Position numbers and translations under genes: made by a program | Part shown: piece by piece, positions 1 to 7,683 of the stretch | Numbering within the stretch: the first letter of the stretch is position 1 | Layout of the letters: each line of letters starts with the position of its first letter | Notes under the pieces: model-generated | What the model saw: the letters and a program-made list of their open reading frames with translations, nothing else | The model's database searches: none | Told to the model about the DNA's origin: nothing | DNA from: an uncultured Hyphomicrobiales bacterium | GTDB taxonomy: Bacteria > Pseudomonadota > Alphaproteobacteria > Rhizobiales > Aestuariivirgaceae | NCBI GenBank assembly: GCA_902826365.1 | Contig: CADEEO010000004.1 | Span: 1 to 38,255, forward strand | Direction of reading: 5' to 3' | DNA: 38,255 bases

Positions 1-150
1 AACGGTCAGGGGGTTTACGCTACGACCAAATTCGAAAATCGAAAAATGCAAACAATCCTCTTAAGTCTTGGCTTTCAAATTGAAGGCTTACCTTATCGGC
101 CTGATCGAGGAGCATATTCTTTGTTACTTTGGGTAAAAAGGCCGACCTGA
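1..150 (+). CDS. C-terminal fragment of a truncated gene, possibly a GNAT acetyltransferase
   Basis: Frame 1 is open from the first base to a TGA at 148-150, giving 49 codons of the 3' end of a gene whose start lies outside the window. The tail has a stretch reading roughly asparagine-arginine-x-methionine, then LGF, then a G-L-P-Y turn and a hydrophobic final strand (LLLWVKR). This resembles the last helix and strand of GNAT N-acetyltransferases, where N-x-x-M...LGF is common. With only 49 residues the family is a guess, and no substrate can be named. It converges on parE with 28 bases between the stop codons and no clear terminator. Confidence 0.45.
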   Translation, partial: NGQGVYATTKFENRKMQTILLSLGFQIEGLPYRPDRGAYSLLLWVKRPT

Positions 151-178
151 TCTACAACAAAGACATTGTTGAAATCGT

Positions 179-2209
179 TCAAATATCCAGCCCCTCCTCG
201 CTCACAAACTCGGCGCGCTCCGAGATGAAGTTGAAGCGTTCCTCCGGCTTGTTGCCCATGAGCTGTTCGACGATTTTGGCTGTTGAAGTGCGTTCGGCGT
301 CTGACAGGGTTACCTGAAGCAGCGTGCGCTTGGCGGGGTCCATGGTGGTTTCCTTCAATTGCGACGCCAGCATTTCGCCGAGGCCCTTGAAGCGGCCGAC
401 TTCGACCTTGCCCCGGCCGCCAAACACGGTTTTCAGCAATTCATCCTTGTGCTGATCATCCCGCGCGTAGGTGGTCTTGCCGCCCTGCGTGAGCCGGTAG
501 AGCGGCGGCACGGCGAGATAGAGGTGGCCCTGGTCGATGAGCAGCGGCATCTGGCGGTAGAAGAACGTGATGAGCAGCGAGGCGATGTGGGCGCCGTCCA
601 CGTCGGCGTCGGTCATGATGATGACCTTGTCGTAGCGCAAATCCTCCTCGCGGTAGGACGTGCCGGTGCCTGCGCCCAGGGCCTGGATGAGGTCCGAGAT
701 CTGCTGGTTGCCGGCGAGCTTGTCCTTGGTGGCGCTGGCGACGTTCAGGATCTTGCCGCGCAAGGGCAGGATGGCCTGGTTGACGCGGTTGCGGCCCTGC
801 TTGGCGGAGCCCCCTGCACTATCGCCTTCGACGATGAAGAGCTCCGAGCCCTGCGCCTGGGTTGCCGAACAATCGGCAAGTTTGCCGGGAAGCCTGAGCT
901 TCCGGATCGCCGTCTTGCGGCCCACTTCCTTTTCGGCGCGGCGGCGGATGCGTTCATCGGCGCGCTCGATGATCCAATCCAGCAGCCTGTCGGCCTGGGC
1001 CGGGTGGCCGGTGAGCCAATGATCGAAATGGTCACGCACCGCGTTTTCCACGATGCGCAGCGCCTCGACGGTGGCCAACCTGTCCTTGGTCTGGCCCTGG
1101 AATTCCGGCTCACGGATGAAGACGGAGAGCAACGAGCCGGACGAGGTCATCACATCATCGGCGGTGACGGGGTTGGCGCGCTTGTTGCCCGCGAGTTCGG
1201 CGTAATTCTTCAACGAGCGGGTGAGCGCGGTGCGGAAGCCCTGTTCATGGGTGCCGCCATCGGGCGTCGGGATGGTGTTGCAATAGGAAGATGAGAAGCC
1301 GTCATCGCCGCCGAACCATGCGATGGCCCATTCGACATTGCCGTGGCCGCCTTCCTTTTCCACCTTGCCGGAAAAGATTTCATCGACGACGCGGGTTTTG
1401 CCTTCCAGTCGCTCGGCGAGAAAATCCTTCAGGCCGCCGGGGAAATGCAGCACGGCTTTTTCAGGGGTTTCCTTGTCCTTGATATGCGAGGCATCGCAGT
1501 TCCAGCGGATTTCCACGCCGCCGAAGAGATAGGATTTGGAGCGCGACATGCGGTAAAGCCGGGCCGCGGAAAATTCCGTATTGCCCTTGCCGAAGATCTG
1601 CGCATCAGGCTTGAAGCGCACCATGGTGCCCCGCCTGCCATTGATCTTGCCGAGGGACTGCATTTTGCCGGTGGGGATTCCGCGGGCATATTCCTGTTTG
1701 TAAAGCTGTTGCCCACGGGCCACTTCGACGATGCAATGCTCCGACAACGCGTTCACCACGGAGACGCCGACGCCATGGAGGCCGCCCGAGGTTTCATAGA
1801 CCTTCGAGTCGAATTTGCCGCCGGCATGCAGCGTGGTCATGATGACTTCAAGCGCCGACTTGTTCTTGAACTTGGGGTGCGGGTCGACGGGAATGCCGCG
1901 GCCATTGTCGGTGACGGCGAGGTAGCCTTCATCGTCGTAGGTGACGTCAATCCAACTGGCGTGGCCGGCCACGGCCTCATCCATGGCGTTGTCCATGACT
2001 TCGGAGAAGAGATGATGCAGGGCCTTTTCATCGGTGCCGCCGATATACATGCCGGGACGGCGGCGGACGGGCTCCAGCCCCTCCAGCACCTCGATGTCGG
2101 CGGCGGTGTATTGCTCCTCACCCCTTGATTTTGCTGAAGTTTTTCCGGCTGGCTTGATGGCGGCTGGCAAACCGCCGAAGAGATCGTCTGTATTCTTGGC
2201 CTTGGCCAT
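179..2209 (-). CDS. parE: DNA topoisomerase IV subunit B
   Basis: This 676-aa protein is the ATPase subunit of topoisomerase IV, which with ParC decatenates daughter chromosomes and relaxes supercoils. The N-terminal GHKL ATPase domain shows the NAMDEA helix, the DNGRGIP loop (about residue 100) and a GGLHGVGVSVVNALS lid. A transducer domain follows, then a TOPRIM domain with EGDSAGG at about 461 and DADVDGAHI from about 534, which supplies the metal-binding acidic residues. The length and absence of a GyrB-type insert favour ParE over GyrB, although the two families are close. ATG at 2209 is the natural start and is followed by a lysine- and alanine-rich leader before the conserved tyrosine-rich region. 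It appears monocistronic here. The neighbouring gene on the other side is an unrelated membrane protein. Confidence 0.93.
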   Translation of the reverse strand: MAKAKNTDDLFGGLPAAIKPAGKTSAKSRGEEQYTAADIEVLEGLEPVRRRPGMYIGGTDEKALHHLFSEVMDNAMDEAVAGHASWIDVTYDDEGYLAVTDNGRGIPVDPHPKFKNKSALEVIMTTLHAGGKFDSKVYETSGGLHGVGVSVVNALSEHCIVEVARGQQLYKQEYARGIPTGKMQSLGKINGRRGTMVRFKPDAQIFGKGNTEFSAARLYRMSRSKSYLFGGVEIRWNCDASHIKDKETPEKAVLHFPGGLKDFLAERLEGKTRVVDEIFSGKVEKEGGHGNVEWAIAWFGGDDGFSSSYCNTIPTPDGGTHEQGFRTALTRSLKNYAELAGNKRANPVTADDVMTSSGSLLSVFIREPEFQGQTKDRLATVEALRIVENAVRDHFDHWLTGHPAQADRLLDWIIERADERIRRRAEKEVGRKTAIRKLRLPGKLADCSATQAQGSELFIVEGDSAGGSAKQGRNRVNQAILPLRGKILNVASATKDKLAGNQQISDLIQALGAGTGTSYREEDLRYDKVIIMTDADVDGAHIASLLITFFYRQMPLLIDQGHLYLAVPPLYRLTQGGKTTYARDDQHKDELLKTVFGGRGKVEVGRFKGLGEMLASQLKETTMDPAKRTLLQVTLSDAERTSTAKIVEQLMGNKPEERFNFISERAEFVSEEGLDI

Positions 2210-2261
2210 TCACATTGTTCCCGAATCGTTTCCCCCAATATGGCGGAGCGGGCGGCAAACC

Positions 2262-3059
2262 TCAAATGCGGAACAGCGGGATGCCCATCAGAGCCTGGGC
2301 GGACAGGCCGATAACGACGGCAACGCCGGCTGCCAGGGATGCTCCCACAATCCGCTTGTCGGGCCAGAACCAGGCGATCAGGGGCACTCCTTGCATGATG
2401 TGAAGGGCGGCGAAATGGGCGGGGCGCAGATCGCCGCCGGTGGTGGACCAGTGGAAGAAGGGCAGCCCTGTGGCATCGGTCTGGTCACCGCCGATCCAGT
2501 GGCCGTTGCCGCTCGCCAGGTAGGAGGCAACTGCGGTGGTAGCCACGGCTGAGACAATGAAGCTCCAGCCTGCCGCGAAATGCATGGGGGTGGCTCCCGC
2601 CCTCCTGATACGCCAGCCGAGGAATCCGGTCGTGGCTGTCAGGGTCAGGGCACCGAGCCCCATCAGGCTATACATTGCGTTATGAAATGCCGTTGAGCGG
2701 TTGAAGTGGGAGGCTTCGCCACGGCTTGCCTGAAACATCATGTAGGCCAGCTCAAAGACTGCCGCAGCGATAAAGATATATGTGGCGATGCGGACTCCCC
2801 GGCTGTACTGCGTTTCAATCGGCAACAGGGAAATGCCCCAGGCCAGCGTTGCCATGTGAACGGCGAGCGAGAGAAAAAACTTAGCGGGTTTTTCCCAGAG
2901 GCTGACGCCATTGAGCAGGCGCGCGTCAAAAAATGTGAGGGCATAGACCGCGAGAAAGAGAAACGCGAAGGCAATGGCGGTGCGGGTGAGAAGCGGCGAG
3001 GCAGAGGTCATGATCTTGTCCTCGGGCGCAGATGCCCAACTATACGTCATGTTTGCCAT
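2262..3059 (-). CDS. Seven-helix integral membrane protein, unknown function
   Basis: I do not recognise this 265-aa protein. Seven hydrophobic segments of about 20 residues are visible, starting near residues 25, 55, 85, 125, 160, 200 and 228, with short polar loops. There is no signal peptide and no catalytic motif that I can name. Two starts are plausible. ATG at 3059 has GAGG about 8 bases upstream, and ATG at 3011 has GAGGA about 7 bases upstream and would remove a polar 16-residue leader. The gene is divergent from a TetR-family regulator, and two palindromes lie between them, so it is probably the regulator's target. That suggests an inducible role such as response to, or handling of, a small or lipophilic compound, but this is inference from context only. 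Confidence 0.72.
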   Translation of the reverse strand: MANMTYSWASAPEDKIMTSASPLLTRTAIAFAFLFLAVYALTFFDARLLNGVSLWEKPAKFFLSLAVHMATLAWGISLLPIETQYSRGVRIATYIFIAAAVFELAYMMFQASRGEASHFNRSTAFHNAMYSLMGLGALTLTATTGFLGWRIRRAGATPMHFAAGWSFIVSAVATTAVASYLASGNGHWIGGDQTDATGLPFFHWSTTGGDLRPAHFAALHIMQGVPLIAWFWPDKRIVGASLAAGVAVVIGLSAQALMGIPLFRI

Positions 3060-3192
3060 TGATGCGCCTCAGTCTTTGTTTCTGCCCTGCCCTTAAGCTG
3101 CGGGGCGTATGATGAAGCGGGCGCTGGCCCTGTCCCATGGCCGTATTGAAGACGTTGGAATAGGCTTCAAATAACCAGTTCATTTGCAATCC

Positions 3193-3250
3193 CTTAACTT
3201 GACAGTGACAAGATATGGTTAGCGGTAAATTTTGACAGTGTCAAGTTAAG
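3193..3250. promoter_or_regulatory. Paired palindromic operators between the TetR gene and its divergent neighbour
   Basis: Two copies of a 13-base dyad TTGACAGTGTCAA lie here. The copy at 3232-3244 is a perfect dyad (6-base arms around one base), and the copy at 3199-3211 has one change. They sit inside a perfect 12-base inverted repeat, CTTAACTTGACA at 3193-3204 and TGTCAAGTTAAG at 3239-3250. The TTGACA half-sites can also act as -35 boxes, one facing each gene, so a bound TetR dimer would block both promoters. This is the expected layout for an autoregulating TetR repressor controlling a divergent gene. The right edge is 16 bases before the regulator's ATG. Binding itself is inferred. Confidence 0.75.
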
Positions 3251-3266
3251 AGTGTAACAAATCCGC

Positions 3267-3854
3267 ATGGCGAAGAAAACGGCGAAGACCTACCACCACG
3301 GGGACCTGCGCGAGGCGCTTATCAGGGCCGGGCGGACGATTCTTGAAAAAGAAGGTGTTGGCGCGCTGACGCTGCGGGCCTGCGCCAGGAAGGCCGGGGT
3401 TTCCCACGCGGCCCCGCAACATCATTTCGCCGGCATCAATGATTTGCTGGCCGACATCGCCGCCACAGGCTTTGAGGACTTTGTAAGGTCCCTCGACAAG
3501 GCTGCGGCGCATGCGCCCTCGCCGGTGGAAAGGCTCAAGGCCATGGGACATGGCTATGTGGCTTTTGCGCGGGAGAGGCCGGCGGTTTACCAGTTAATGT
3601 TCGGCGTTGCCGCGCCTCTGGCATCGGAACGGCTGCAAGCCGCCAAAATGGCGGCTTGGAAACAACTAGCCAATCTGGTCTCGGAGGCTGCCGGCCCGGA
3701 TGACAAAGAGGCAAAAGCCATGCAGGTGTGGTCGGCGGTGCACGGATTTTCGATGCTGGCGATCAGCCAAAGGCTGCCGCCCATGGTCAATATCCCGCAG
3801 GCACTGAAGCGAGTGGTCGATGGATTGGTCCCCGCTATCGGATCTCAACCTTAA
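3267..3854 (+). CDS. TetR/AcrR-family transcriptional regulator with WHG-type C-terminal domain
   Basis: The 195-aa length is typical of TetR repressors. Residues about 8-60 form the DNA-binding helix-turn-helix: a YHHGDLREALIRAG helix, a LTLRACARKAGVSHAAPQHHF recognition region, and then the usual F-x-x-I/K-x-D-L-L-A segment. The C-terminal part contains WSAVHGFSMLAI near residue 155, the W-x-x-x-HG signature of the WHG-type ligand-binding domain. The protein should bind DNA as a dimer and release it on binding a small molecule, which cannot be named. It is divergent from the seven-helix protein, and the palindromes at 3193-3250 lie between them. Start ATG 3267 is the only sensible start, and its ribosome binding site is weak. 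Confidence 0.9.
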   Translation: MAKKTAKTYHHGDLREALIRAGRTILEKEGVGALTLRACARKAGVSHAAPQHHFAGINDLLADIAATGFEDFVRSLDKAAAHAPSPVERLKAMGHGYVAFARERPAVYQLMFGVAAPLASERLQAAKMAAWKQLANLVSEAAGPDDKEAKAMQVWSAVHGFSMLAISQRLPPMVNIPQALKRVVDGLVPAIGSQP

Positions 3855-3857
3855 GTA

Positions 3858-4133
3858 TTAATTGAACAGGCTGGAAAGCTCCGAACGCGCATGGGTCACG
3901 ATGATCCCGGCTAGCAGGCGGCTGGCCATGCCGCCGGAAGCAGGCACGCGGCGGGGGTCAAATGGCTCGGGGTGGTCATGAACCATCGAAACGTGGGTTG
4001 GCTGGAAATCCAGGCCACTTAACGCCTCCGCCCAGGTTTTTTCCGTCCTTACCAGCCCAATGGCCACGGCAATAACCAAGGCCGCGACCGGCGGGAGAGA
4101 GCGGATTTTCTTGTTGTTTGGGCGGGTCATCAT
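3858..4133 (-). CDS. Small protein with N-terminal membrane or export segment, unknown
   Basis: This 91-aa reading frame has a good ribosome binding site (AGGAAG, 5 bases before the ATG at 4133, with a second ATG at 4130), which supports it as real. A basic N-terminus (RPNNKK) is followed by a hydrophobic stretch at about residues 14-27 and then TWAEA. This could be a signal peptide or a single anchor with the C-terminus outside. The mature part contains a histidine/aspartate run (VHDHPEPFDPRR) and a second mildly hydrophobic segment near residues 72-80. I recognise no family. It converges on the TetR gene with 3 bases between the stop codons. It could be lineage-specific. Confidence 0.55.
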   Translation of the reverse strand: MMTRPNNKKIRSLPPVAALVIAVAIGLVRTEKTWAEALSGLDFQPTHVSMVHDHPEPFDPRRVPASGGMASRLLAGIIVTHARSELSSLFN

Positions 4134-4235
4134 GCACTTCCTTTGAACTTGGGAGCAGTTCTAGGGGGCGCTGCCTGTATGAAACCTGAGCGGGGAATTC
4201 ATTTCCGGTTCATGTGGAGGACACGCGCTAGGTGC

Positions 4236-4264
4236 TTGACAATAGGCCGCACCCCATGTTTCCT
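4236..4264 (+). promoter_or_regulatory. Possible promoter of the ammonium transporter operon
   Basis: A perfect -35 box TTGACA lies at 4236-4241. At 17-base spacing the -10 position reads TTTCCT, which matches only three of six consensus bases. No sigma-54 GG-N10-GC element with a good match was seen in the 226 bases upstream of the gene, although amt genes are often NtrC/sigma-54 controlled. A 6-base inverted repeat, TAGCGC at 4312-4317 and GCGCTA at 4335-4340, falls in the leader just before the ribosome binding site. Confidence 0.3.
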
Positions 4265-4359
4265 GCCAGATAACAAAGTTGCCCCGTAGCAAATGAGTCT
4301 AACAGGGGCGGTAGCGCAGGGTGCGGGGAAAAAAGCGCTATACGCTGGAGGGAACACTT

Positions 4360-5763
4360 ATGGGTGACAATCTCAGCTCGCTGACTGTCATATTCACTGA
4401 ATTCTATTACTGGGTGACAGTCGTATTCATGTTTCTCATCCATGTGGGTTTCTGCATGTATGAAACCGGCGCCTCGCGCCGGAAGAACCATTTACACACG
4501 TTGATGAAGAACACGATGGCGATCCCGCTGGTCACCATCACCTTCTACTTCTTCGGCTGGTGGATCTATTTTGCCTTTATCAATGGTCCGGGAATTACCG
4601 GCGGCATGACTTCCGCCCAGTTTGCCGAACCGTGGAGCCCGCTGATGGCCACCCATCTTTCGGGTCCCTCCCCGGCTTTGGGCGTTCCCGCCGAAGGCCT
4701 TGAAGGGGCCGCCTATTGGCACCGCCTCAACGGCGTGTTCTGGGCGGCATTCCTGCTGTTTTCGATCACGACTGCCTCAATCATATCGGGCGCTATTATC
4801 GAACGGGCCCGGGTTGGCGCTTTCTGGATTATCGCCGTGCTGATTGGTTCGGTGGCCTGGATTCTCGACGCTTCCTGGGGTTGGCACCCGGGCGGCTGGA
4901 TGGTGAAACTTTTGGGCTATCATGATGCCTATGCATCCGGTGTGGTTCATGCCATCGCCGGCGGCGCGGCACTCGCGTTTCTGCTTGTGCTTGGTCCTCG
5001 CCTCGGCAAGTTCCGGGCTGACGGCACACCGCGGGACATTCCTCCACATAACCCATGGCTGGTGACGATCGGGTTGTTCCTGATCTACACCGGCTTCTGG
5101 GGCTTCTATGCAGCCTGCAACATCCCGATGATCTCGCCTGCTTCAATCGGCGGATTGATTACCGGGGAAACCTGGACCGCTACCAACATCTACCTGGCGC
5201 CAACAACGCTTTCGGCGATCACCTTCAATTTCCTGATGTCACTCTCGGGCGGCATGCTGGCGGGATATGTGATTTCCAAGGGCAACCCCTTCTGGACTTA
5301 TTCAGCAGGGCTGTGCGGCATCATCGGAGCGTCTGCCGGCAATGACCTCTACCATCCAATCCAGGCCATGCTGATTGGCGCGATCGTGCCGAGCATTGCC
5401 TACAAGCTTCACTATTGGGTGGAACGCCGGTTCAAGCTCGATGATGCGGTGGGGGCCGTTGCAGTTCACGGCTACGGCGGTTTCCTCGGCGTCGTGATCG
5501 CAGGTTTCATGCTCTGGGGCCAGCCGTCGTCACCCTACGAGGGTTACGCTGCCATCAATCCGCTGGGCAACTTCATCGGGGCCTGCATCATGGTTGCGCT
5601 GGGCTTCATCCCAACGTTCATCGTTGCAAAAATCCTCGATGGCGCGAACCTCCTGCGGGTTCCCAAGGAAGTTGAGCTTGTGGGCCTCGATTTCGAGGAT
5701 AGAGAAGCTTACGATGCAGCGGTGTCAGATGTCACCTCTGCCGAACGTGCAATGGTCAAGTAA
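4360..5763 (+). CDS. amt: Ammonium transporter (Amt family, divergent)
   Basis: This 467-aa inner-membrane channel has about eleven hydrophobic helices. The Amt pore signature is present: twin histidines at about residues 197 (VVHAIAGG) and 370 (AVHGYGGFLG), and the conserved aspartate eight residues before the first histidine (residue 189). It should conduct ammonium or ammonia for nitrogen assimilation. The sequence around the vestibule and gate (WGWHPGGWM, GFWGFYAACNIPM) differs from the common AmtB pattern, so it belongs to a divergent branch. I chose ATG 4360 because GGAGGG lies 7 bases upstream. An in-frame GTG at 4321 would add 13 basic residues. No glnK lies beside it. A 71-aa membrane protein follows after 12 bases instead, and the pair ends at a strong terminator. 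Confidence 0.88.
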   Translation: MGDNLSSLTVIFTEFYYWVTVVFMFLIHVGFCMYETGASRRKNHLHTLMKNTMAIPLVTITFYFFGWWIYFAFINGPGITGGMTSAQFAEPWSPLMATHLSGPSPALGVPAEGLEGAAYWHRLNGVFWAAFLLFSITTASIISGAIIERARVGAFWIIAVLIGSVAWILDASWGWHPGGWMVKLLGYHDAYASGVVHAIAGGAALAFLLVLGPRLGKFRADGTPRDIPPHNPWLVTIGLFLIYTGFWGFYAACNIPMISPASIGGLITGETWTATNIYLAPTTLSAITFNFLMSLSGGMLAGYVISKGNPFWTYSAGLCGIIGASAGNDLYHPIQAMLIGAIVPSIAYKLHYWVERRFKLDDAVGAVAVHGYGGFLGVVIAGFMLWGQPSSPYEGYAAINPLGNFIGACIMVALGFIPTFIVAKILDGANLLRVPKEVELVGLDFEDREAYDAAVSDVTSAERAMVK

Positions 5764-5775
5764 GGAGAACGGAAC

Positions 5776-5991
5776 ATGTCGACGAATGGAATGACGTCTT
5801 GGGCCGTTGATCTCAAGGATGTGGGGGCGCTCTATCCCTTCCAGGGATCGGAAACCCTGCTGGTAATCCTGGGGCTCGCCTTCTGGATCGGCTGGCACGT
5901 CTGGCAAATCCGCCATGAGAACGCTGAGCTCGCTTCCGAGAAGAAGCGCGGCACCGGCGACAAGGCGCGGAAATTCATAGACCGATACTAA
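5776..5991 (+). CDS. 71-aa single-helix membrane protein co-transcribed with amt
   Basis: This small protein has a polar N-terminus of about 27 residues, one strong transmembrane helix (LLVILGLAFWIGWHVW, about residues 28-43) and a charged, lysine- and arginine-rich C-terminal tail, which by the positive-inside rule should be cytoplasmic. An AAGGAG ribosome binding site lies about 10 bases before the ATG. It begins 12 bases after the transporter's stop and is followed directly by a terminator, so it is the second gene of a two-gene operon. I know no family for it. Its place where glnK usually sits suggests an accessory or regulatory subunit of the transporter, but this is inference. Confidence 0.75.
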   Translation: MSTNGMTSWAVDLKDVGALYPFQGSETLLVILGLAFWIGWHVWQIRHENAELASEKKRGTGDKARKFIDRY

Positions 5992-6012
5992 CATCACGAC
6001 GATCCTGGATAC

Positions 6013-6049
6013 GGGGCGCTGCAATGGAAAGCAGCGCCCCACTTCTTTT
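6013..6049 (+). terminator. Rho-independent terminator of the amt operon
   Basis: There is a perfect 10-base stem, GGGGCGCTGC at 6013-6022 and GCAGCGCCCC at 6031-6040, with an 8-base loop. It is followed by ACTTCTTTT. It lies 21 bases after the stop of the 71-aa gene and separates the amt operon from homospermidine synthase. Confidence 0.85.
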
Positions 6050-6139
6050 GGAAATCCCGGGGGAAAAATTCTGTATCATTGGCTCTTCTCCTGCGTTAAA
6101 AAACCCACGTTTTGACAATGACGGCAGGAGTTTTGATGA

Positions 6140-7570
6140 ATGAATAAATGGCCCGTGCACGCCACCTGGAATGGCCCCATCGTGATGATCGGCTTTGGCT
6201 CCATCGGGCGGGGAAGCCTGCCGCTGATCCTGCGCCACATTGCCTGCGACAAGGCGAAGATCACGATTATCGACCCTTCGGCGACATGGAGCCATTTGAT
6301 CGAAAAGGAAGGCATCGCCTTCGTCAAGCAGACCATTACCAAGCAAAACTACAAGTCCATCCTGACGCCGCTGCTGACCGCCGGCCCCGGGCAGGCGCTG
6401 ATCGTCAATCTTACCGTTGATGTAGGCTCCATCGACATCATCAAGCTGGCGCGCGAGACGAATTCCCTGTGCATTGATACAGTCAACGAGCCGTGGCCCG
6501 GGTTTTACTACAACACCAAGCTCTCCAACGCGGACCGCACAAACTACAAGGTGCGCGAAGACCTGATGGAGGTGAAGCGAAAGCTGGGGCCCGGCTCCAC
6601 CGCCGTTTCCTGCTGCGGGGCGAACCCGGGCATGGTGTCGTGGCTGGTGAAGCAGGCGCTGCTGGATCTGGCCCGCGACTTGAAGGTTTCGGTCAAGGAA
6701 CCCACTACGCGCGAAGCCTGGGCCAAGCTGATGAAACGGCTGGGCGTAAAGGGAATTCATATCGCCGAGCGCGACACGCAGCGCTCCAAGAACCCGAAGC
6801 CGCTTGATGTCTTCATCAATACATGGTCGGTGGACGGATTCATTTCCGAAGGGCTGCAACCTGCCGAACTGGGCTGGGGCACCCATGAGAAGAAACTGCC
6901 TTACGACGGCAAGAAGCATAAGAAGGGTACGGGCGCTGCGATCTATCTCACCCGCGCGGGCGCTGACACGCGGGTGCGAAGCTGGGTGCCAACCGCAGGA
7001 GCGCATTTCGGCCTGCTTGTGACCCACAACGAGGCCATTTCCATTTCCGACTATTTCACGGTGCGGGAGGGAAAGCGTGTCACCTACCGGCCCACCTGCC
7101 ACTATGCCTACCATCCCTCCAATGACGCGGTACTGTCGGTGCTTGAAATGTTCGGCGCGGGCGGCAGGCGGCAATCGGCTTCACATATCCTTGAGGAGGA
7201 GGAGATTGTGGATGGCGGCGACGAGCTCGGCGTGTTCCTCTATGGGCACAAGAAGAATGCCTATTGGTATGGCTCGCAGCTTTCCATTGAAGAGACCCGG
7301 AAGCTGGCCCCCTATCAGAATGCCACGGGCATGCAGGTGACCTCGGCGGTGTTAGCAGGCCTTGTCTGGGCCATTGAAAACCCCAAGGCCGGGATTGTCG
7401 AAACGGAAGAAATGGATTTCCGCCGCTGCCTTGAGATTCAAACGCCCTATCTCGGCACTTTGCGCGGCGTTTACACGGACTGGACACCGCTGCAGGGCCG
7501 GGGCGAATTGTTTGAGGAAAAGCTGGATAGGCGCGACCCCTGGCAATTTTCAAACATTATCGTGCGCTAG
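6140..7570 (+). CDS. hss: Homospermidine synthase
   Basis: This 476-aa enzyme makes homospermidine from putrescine (two putrescines, or spermidine plus putrescine) in an NAD-dependent reaction (EC 2.5.1.44). Homospermidine is the main triamine of many alphaproteobacteria. An N-terminal Rossmann fold is seen in IVMIGFGSIGRGSLPL (about residues 14-29). Later stretches typical of the bacterial family include TVNEPWPGFYY, CCGANPGMVSWLVKQAL and the conserved histidine- and tyrosine-rich CHYAYHPSNDAV segment. The length fits the family. ATG 6140 has CAGGAG about 9 bases upstream. It stands alone between the amt terminator and a REP-like doublet. Confidence 0.93.
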   Translation: MNKWPVHATWNGPIVMIGFGSIGRGSLPLILRHIACDKAKITIIDPSATWSHLIEKEGIAFVKQTITKQNYKSILTPLLTAGPGQALIVNLTVDVGSIDIIKLARETNSLCIDTVNEPWPGFYYNTKLSNADRTNYKVREDLMEVKRKLGPGSTAVSCCGANPGMVSWLVKQALLDLARDLKVSVKEPTTREAWAKLMKRLGVKGIHIAERDTQRSKNPKPLDVFINTWSVDGFISEGLQPAELGWGTHEKKLPYDGKKHKKGTGAAIYLTRAGADTRVRSWVPTAGAHFGLLVTHNEAISISDYFTVREGKRVTYRPTCHYAYHPSNDAVLSVLEMFGAGGRRQSASHILEEEEIVDGGDELGVFLYGHKKNAYWYGSQLSIEETRKLAPYQNATGMQVTSAVLAGLVWAIENPKAGIVETEEMDFRRCLEIQTPYLGTLRGVYTDWTPLQGRGELFEEKLDRRDPWQFSNIIVR

Positions 7571-7592
7571 CGGATACGATTAAAACTTCATC

Positions 7593-7656
7593 ATGACCGG
7601 ACTTGATCCGGTCATCGTCTCCGGCTTGAGAAGATACCCGCGTCAAGCGTGGGTAT
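7593..7656. repeat. REP-like doublet of two hairpins in opposite orientation
   Basis: Hairpin one pairs ATGACCGGA (7593-7601) with TCCGGTCAT (7607-7615) around loop CTTGA. Hairpin two pairs ATACCCGCG (7634-7642) with CGTGGGTAT (7648-7656), with one mismatch, around loop TCAAG. The loops are reverse complements, so the two units are inverted relative to each other, like a BIME. Short palindromes with a CTTGA/TCAAG core and GC-rich arms are widespread between genes in Hyphomicrobiales. It may act as a partial terminator or an mRNA end stabiliser between hss and the binding-protein gene. Confidence 0.7.
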
Positions 7657-7683
7657 GGTGTGAAAAAGGATTGGAATGATTTC

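Noticed and set aside
152..178. Possible terminator between the first gene fragment and parE
   Set aside because: Only a 4-base CAAC/GTTG pairing with a 9-base loop and no T run.
359..1294. Long plus-strand reading frame of 311 codons inside parE
   Set aside because: It is antisense to a clear parE, has a Gly/Val/Arg/Ala-rich composition typical of a shadow frame in GC-rich DNA, and shows no domain.
1343..2128. Second plus-strand frame of 261 codons inside parE
   Set aside because: Antisense shadow of the GHKL domain region. No motif and no ribosome binding site of note.
4134..4359. Sigma-54 promoter or NtrC sites before amt
   Set aside because: No GG-N10-GC element in the right context and no GCAC-N7-GTGC-type site was found.
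5975..7174. Minus-strand frame of 399 codons over homospermidine synthase
   Set aside because: It is antisense to a confidently identified gene, its composition is low in hydrophobic periodicity, and it runs through the amt terminator.
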